DNA of 64,000 nucleotides from Lycocorax pyrrhopterus obiensis (lineage: Eukaryota; Chordata; Aves; Passeriformes; Paradisaeidae), in the NCBI GenBank assembly GCA_014706295.1, contig JACSVZ010000007.1, positions 64,271,441-64,335,440 of the forward strand. Direction: 5' to 3'. Shown in pieces: positions 60,863-64,000 of the stretch. The first letter of the stretch is position 1. Every line of letters starts with the position of its first letter. A program made the position numbers and the translations under genes. The notes under the pieces were generated by a model that saw nothing but the letters and a program-made list of their open reading frames with translations, searched no databases and had not been told where the DNA came from.

Positions 60863-61284
60863 GGCTGTGCAGTGGGTGAAACAGCTGAGGTCAAACCCAT
60901 CAGCGTCCCAGCAGCACAACCCCGTCTGCTCCCCAGCCTGTGTTTCCCAGACAAATTTAAATATTTCATTGTCCCTCAGCTAAAGGTACGGATCAGGTGT
61001 GCAATGGCTCATGGTGCTCCTCGAGTGTCAGGTGGTCTCTCTCTGGGAAACTCATGTCAGATTTGGCAAAAATACAGTAACGTCTCTCACAAAAATTATC
61101 ATCAGGTTTTATAATTGTTTCAGATGACATTTGTCTAAAACCAAGCAATGCTGCATCTAGCATGGAAGTAGATATATAGATATACATAATGTAATGTGCA
61201 GAGGGTTTGTAAGAGCTGGCTCAAAATCTTGCTGTGGATGTCTGGCTCACAGTGAGAGGAAAGGAAGCAGAATTGCAACACAGA

Positions 61285-61435
61285 ACACACGAGATGGCCC
61301 AGATCATTATAGACTTGTCAGTCCAACATCAAGGAAATGGAACAGAGCAGGTGCTATGGAAGTTAATCAAGAGACAGCTACAAGAATAAGATACAGTCAG
61401 GGCTGGTTTGACAGAATAATTACCTTCTTTTTGGG
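61285..61435 (+). mobile_element. relic of CR1/L3-type ORF2 (reverse transcriptase region)
   Basis: Forward remnant of the internal coding part of an old CR1-like LINE, recognisable at DNA level (CAGATCATTATAGACTTGTCAG, AATGGAACAGAGCAG, GAAGTTAATCAAGAGACAGC) and as the peptide start YRLVSPTS. In LINEs of this group the segment lies just upstream of the catalytic core of the reverse transcriptase. It is short, isolated and damaged, with no 3' end attached. Confidence 0.6.
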
Positions 61436-61682
61436 CAGGAGTCCAATTTTAAAAGTCTCACAGGGTGCTCCAGGAAACTTCAGCAGCACCCACCAGCTGG
61501 GCCAGCATCCCTAAGGGGTGCGGGAGCCTGGGGAAGCTCTGCAGGAACAGGAATGCTGGAAGAGCCATAAAACAGTGTCAAAGGCACATCCTGCTAGAAC
61601 TGCTGCTGGGAGAGAGAAGGGGCGATGGGATAGTCGGGGGACACCTCCCAAGGAAGCCAAAATGTGGGGAAAGGGGAATTTT

Positions 61683-61835
61683 CATAGAACCACAGAATCC
61701 CAGAGTGGTTTGGGTTGGAAGGGACCTTAAAGCTCATCTCCTTCCACCCCCTACGCTGGGCAGGGACATCTTCCACTAGACCAGGTTTCTCCAAGCCCAA
61801 TCCAGCCTGGCCTTGAACACCTCCAGGGGTGGGGA
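61683..61835 (-). mobile_element. CR1 LINE 3' fragment (reverse)
   Basis: Reverse CR1: CATAGAACCACAGAATCCC tail, GGTTTGGGTTGGAAGGGACC, ACATCTTCCACTAGACCAGG and CAGCCTGGCCTTGAACACC. Confidence 0.93.
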
Positions 61836-62104
61836 GTCTGCAGCTGCTGGTGTGGAGGGGCCCAGGGAGGTCGGCCTGGCCACCAGTGGAAGCGGAGGCA
61901 CGGCTGCCAAGGGGCCAGACCGGCTTCTGCTCTGCAGGAGTCATTAGGAAACTGACAAACTTAACATGGGCCTGGGAATCTTGGAATCAGGGTAAGATTG
62001 ATTTTGCTGTTTTTGCTGCTGTTCAGCAGTCCTCTCAGCCAGGAGTGTGCTGAAGGACCTCTTGGGGCCTCTGCTGGGAGGAAAGCATCACCGGTCCCTT
62101 CTGG

Positions 62105-62290
62105 CTCTGTAATGTGTAAATCCCTCAATCTGCGGATTAAGCCCGGGCAGTGAATCTGAGCAGTTACAAGCCAAGTCGAAACCGAATTATTGTGCTTTAA
62201 TTGAGAATGAGAAAAAGCATTGTTATTAGGAGACTTAATCCTGACTTTGGGAAGAGCAACAGGGAGTGTCAAGATGAGACAACTGCTCTC
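62105..62290. other. unique block with paired GGATTA/TAATCC sites
   Basis: Repeat-free DNA containing GCGGATTAAGCC and GACTTAATCCTGAC (OTX/PITX-type K50 homeodomain cores in opposite orientation) and TGCTTTAATTGAG. It has no coding signal and may be a regulatory element. Confidence 0.22.
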
Positions 62291-62809
62291 CCCAAAACAG
62301 ACCATTTGCAGGCGGCTACACACAGGGGATGAGGGACACACCACAAAGAGAACCACTGGCACCTTCCTGAACCAAATCCAGTTCTTGTCTGTGGGAAATG
62401 AGGAGGAGAGACTGTGGATTAATAAGAATGGTTTCTAATGAACCAAGGCGATCACACAGCTGCCTTTACGTGAGGGAAGGGAGCAAAGGGACCAGCACAG
62501 GCTGAGCAACAGCTCAGTTGGACTCGGCTCACTCTCTGCCTGCACCTGAAGGCTCCTGGGAACGCCTGTTTGCTGAGAACAGCAGAAAAAATCCTGCCAT
62601 TGGTGCGGTCTCCAATAGCCCACTCTGCTTGAGGAGGTGGCTGGCAAGGGGCCAGGGACCAACTCATCCCTGCCCAGCATGGGGGCACCACTAGAGCCAT
62701 CCCCAGAAGGCACACGAGGGGCTCCTGAGCTTCAGCTGTAAGTGACAAGCCAAAAGCTGCTATTTTAAAACAGAGGAGAGAGGAACAAGTAAGAAACAGG
62801 ATTAGAGTT

Positions 62810-63970
62810 TCAAGTGGTTGAGTCTCTAGGAAAAAAGTACCTAAGTTTTTTAATTATTATTATCATTCTTAATAAAAAAATAAACCCAGACTGCAAAATG
62901 CTCCTTACACTTTGTGCCAGTGGCAGATATGTTAAGCATCCAGAGTGTTTCAGGCCCTTCCTGCCCATGAAGGGTTTGCCTGGACAAACCATGATCCTAC
63001 GGAGCCAAGAGGGATGCAGTGCATCCCATGGACTGGTGATCCCGGCTTGGGAGGAGAGAGCAGCAGCCAATAGCCCAAGGAAATGTCCTTCACCTCTCAC
63101 ACACACCTGTATTTTCCTAGCTGACTTCATGCTGCAAAGCTCCTGGCACAGCCCCTGCTCCTTTGTGTTTCGCAGCAAAGCTGACAGCGGGTCAGCCGAG
63201 GTCACTGGGAGCCGAGCACTCACCCGAGGATGTCCGGTCCATCTGCTCCCCGCCGCAGCCGGGTGAGCAGGGCACAGTCCCGGGCAGCCACAGCCCATCC
63301 CTGAGCCATCCTGCTCCCCACGGCCAGCAGATCCATCTGCTCCGCAGGCAGCAGCTGCCGCCCGCACCCCGGCCGGGGACCCGCAACATGGCCACGGGCA
63401 CACTCTGGGCACGCTGCCCACCCAGCTTCCTTGGGCTGGAGAGACATCATATGGATCCTGAGGAGTCAGGGTGTGCTTTCCAAAGTGTCCACTTACAGTT
63501 TCACACATCATCAGAGTTTGGTATTCTGCGATCATTCCACTGGGAAAGCAGAATCCATTCCTTTCAAAACAAATACTGGGCTTAGGTGTTGGATATAGGA
63601 GGTCTTTTGGTGGTCTGGGAAGGGATGTTTTGGGAAGTGAAAATTCCTGGCAACGAAGTATTTTCCAAGAAAAAGTACTTTGTTTTCGTGACATGCCTTT
63701 TTTATTCCATCCCCAAATAACTATTCCCTGCTCCAAAGTTCCACAGGGCAAGGCCAATGGTGAGGGCTCAGCTTGGCTCACAGCCCAGATTTGGACAGGA
63801 GCCTCCCATATCCCAGCCAAGCACTGCCCAGGGGATGCAGCTTCCCAGACTGTTGGCTGTTGAGTGGGCTTTTTGCAGCATATAACTGAAAGCTCTGGAT
63901 TTTGTTCTACAAGAAGGGAAAGCAAACACCCCCCATCTCTCCCCCAGGAAGAAAACAAGCAGTGCTGCAC
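62810..63970 (-). other. longest non-repeat open reading frame (386 codons), unidentified
   Basis: Minus-strand ATG frame of 1161 bp in DNA where I see no CR1 or tandem repeat. By stop-codon frequency it is unlikely in random sequence of this length, though the GC-rich middle lowers stop density. The translation shows no signal peptide, known domain or repeat. A central part is Gly/Ala/Cys-rich where the frame crosses the CpG-rich patch, and the last ~40 residues are hydrophobic and basic. I cannot assign a function; chance or a non-coding transcript is quite possible. Confidence 0.17.
63181..63420 (+). promoter_or_regulatory. short CpG-rich patch, possible promoter or first exon
   Basis: About 240 bp of GC-rich DNA with roughly 18 CpGs in a window that is otherwise CpG-poor. 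On the plus strand an ATG at 63230 with A at -3 opens a short frame (MSGPSAPRRSR) that ends at a GTGAGC donor-like site at 63263. This is the layout of a small first coding exon. No TATA box or further exon is visible. Confidence 0.2.
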
Positions 63971-64000
63971 TTTCCTTTCCAGCAGTGCTGAGCAGAAACT

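Overview
The window reads as avian nuclear DNA, and a songbird-like or other neoavian genome is my inference. The main evidence is about two dozen 3'-truncated copies of CR1, the dominant bird LINE, in both orientations. Most share a 3' end of the form ...CCCTTCCAACCCAAACCATTCTGTGAT with ATTCTATGATT-type tails. There are no bacterial-type genes, operons, CRISPR arrays, rRNAs or convincing tRNAs. Most open reading frames above 60 codons are chance frames, CR1 shadows or minisatellite frames.

Layout. 0-12 kb: mostly unique DNA with CR1 copies at 0.5, 3.2, 4.7 and 9.5 kb, and a head-to-head CR1 pair at 11.25-11.88 kb. 13.26-14.08 kb: a large 18-bp GC-rich minisatellite beside a 0.6-kb CR1. 16.2 kb: an exact-looking 66-bp tandem duplication. 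18.5-19.3 kb: a CR1 tail grown into a pentanucleotide array, plus more CR1. 20.7-21.6 kb: AT-rich unique DNA. 21.6-31 kb: scattered CR1 fragments, one of which (26.9-27.2 kb) keeps reverse-transcriptase-coding sequence. 31.5 kb: a possible last coding exon on the minus strand. 33.9-49.1 kb: CR1 copies, an 11-unit 28-bp minisatellite at 43.1 kb and AT-rich unique blocks. 49-57.6 kb: mostly unique DNA. 57.7-61.9 kb: CR1 copies, a 44-bp tandem duplication and a CR1 ORF2 relic. 62.8-64 kb: the longest non-repeat frame of the window over a small CpG-rich patch.

Genes. No protein-coding gene can be named. On the minus strand there are many short segments with good acceptor and donor sites, open frames and mutually compatible intron phases. 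The tightest chain is three exons at 19.74-20.60 kb; weaker candidates extend from 2.8 to 27.5 kb. This could be one multi-exon gene transcribed right to left, with CR1 and minisatellites filling its introns. Pseudo-exons with good splice sites are very common in vertebrate DNA, however, so these are low-confidence hypotheses that need RNA or cross-species alignment.
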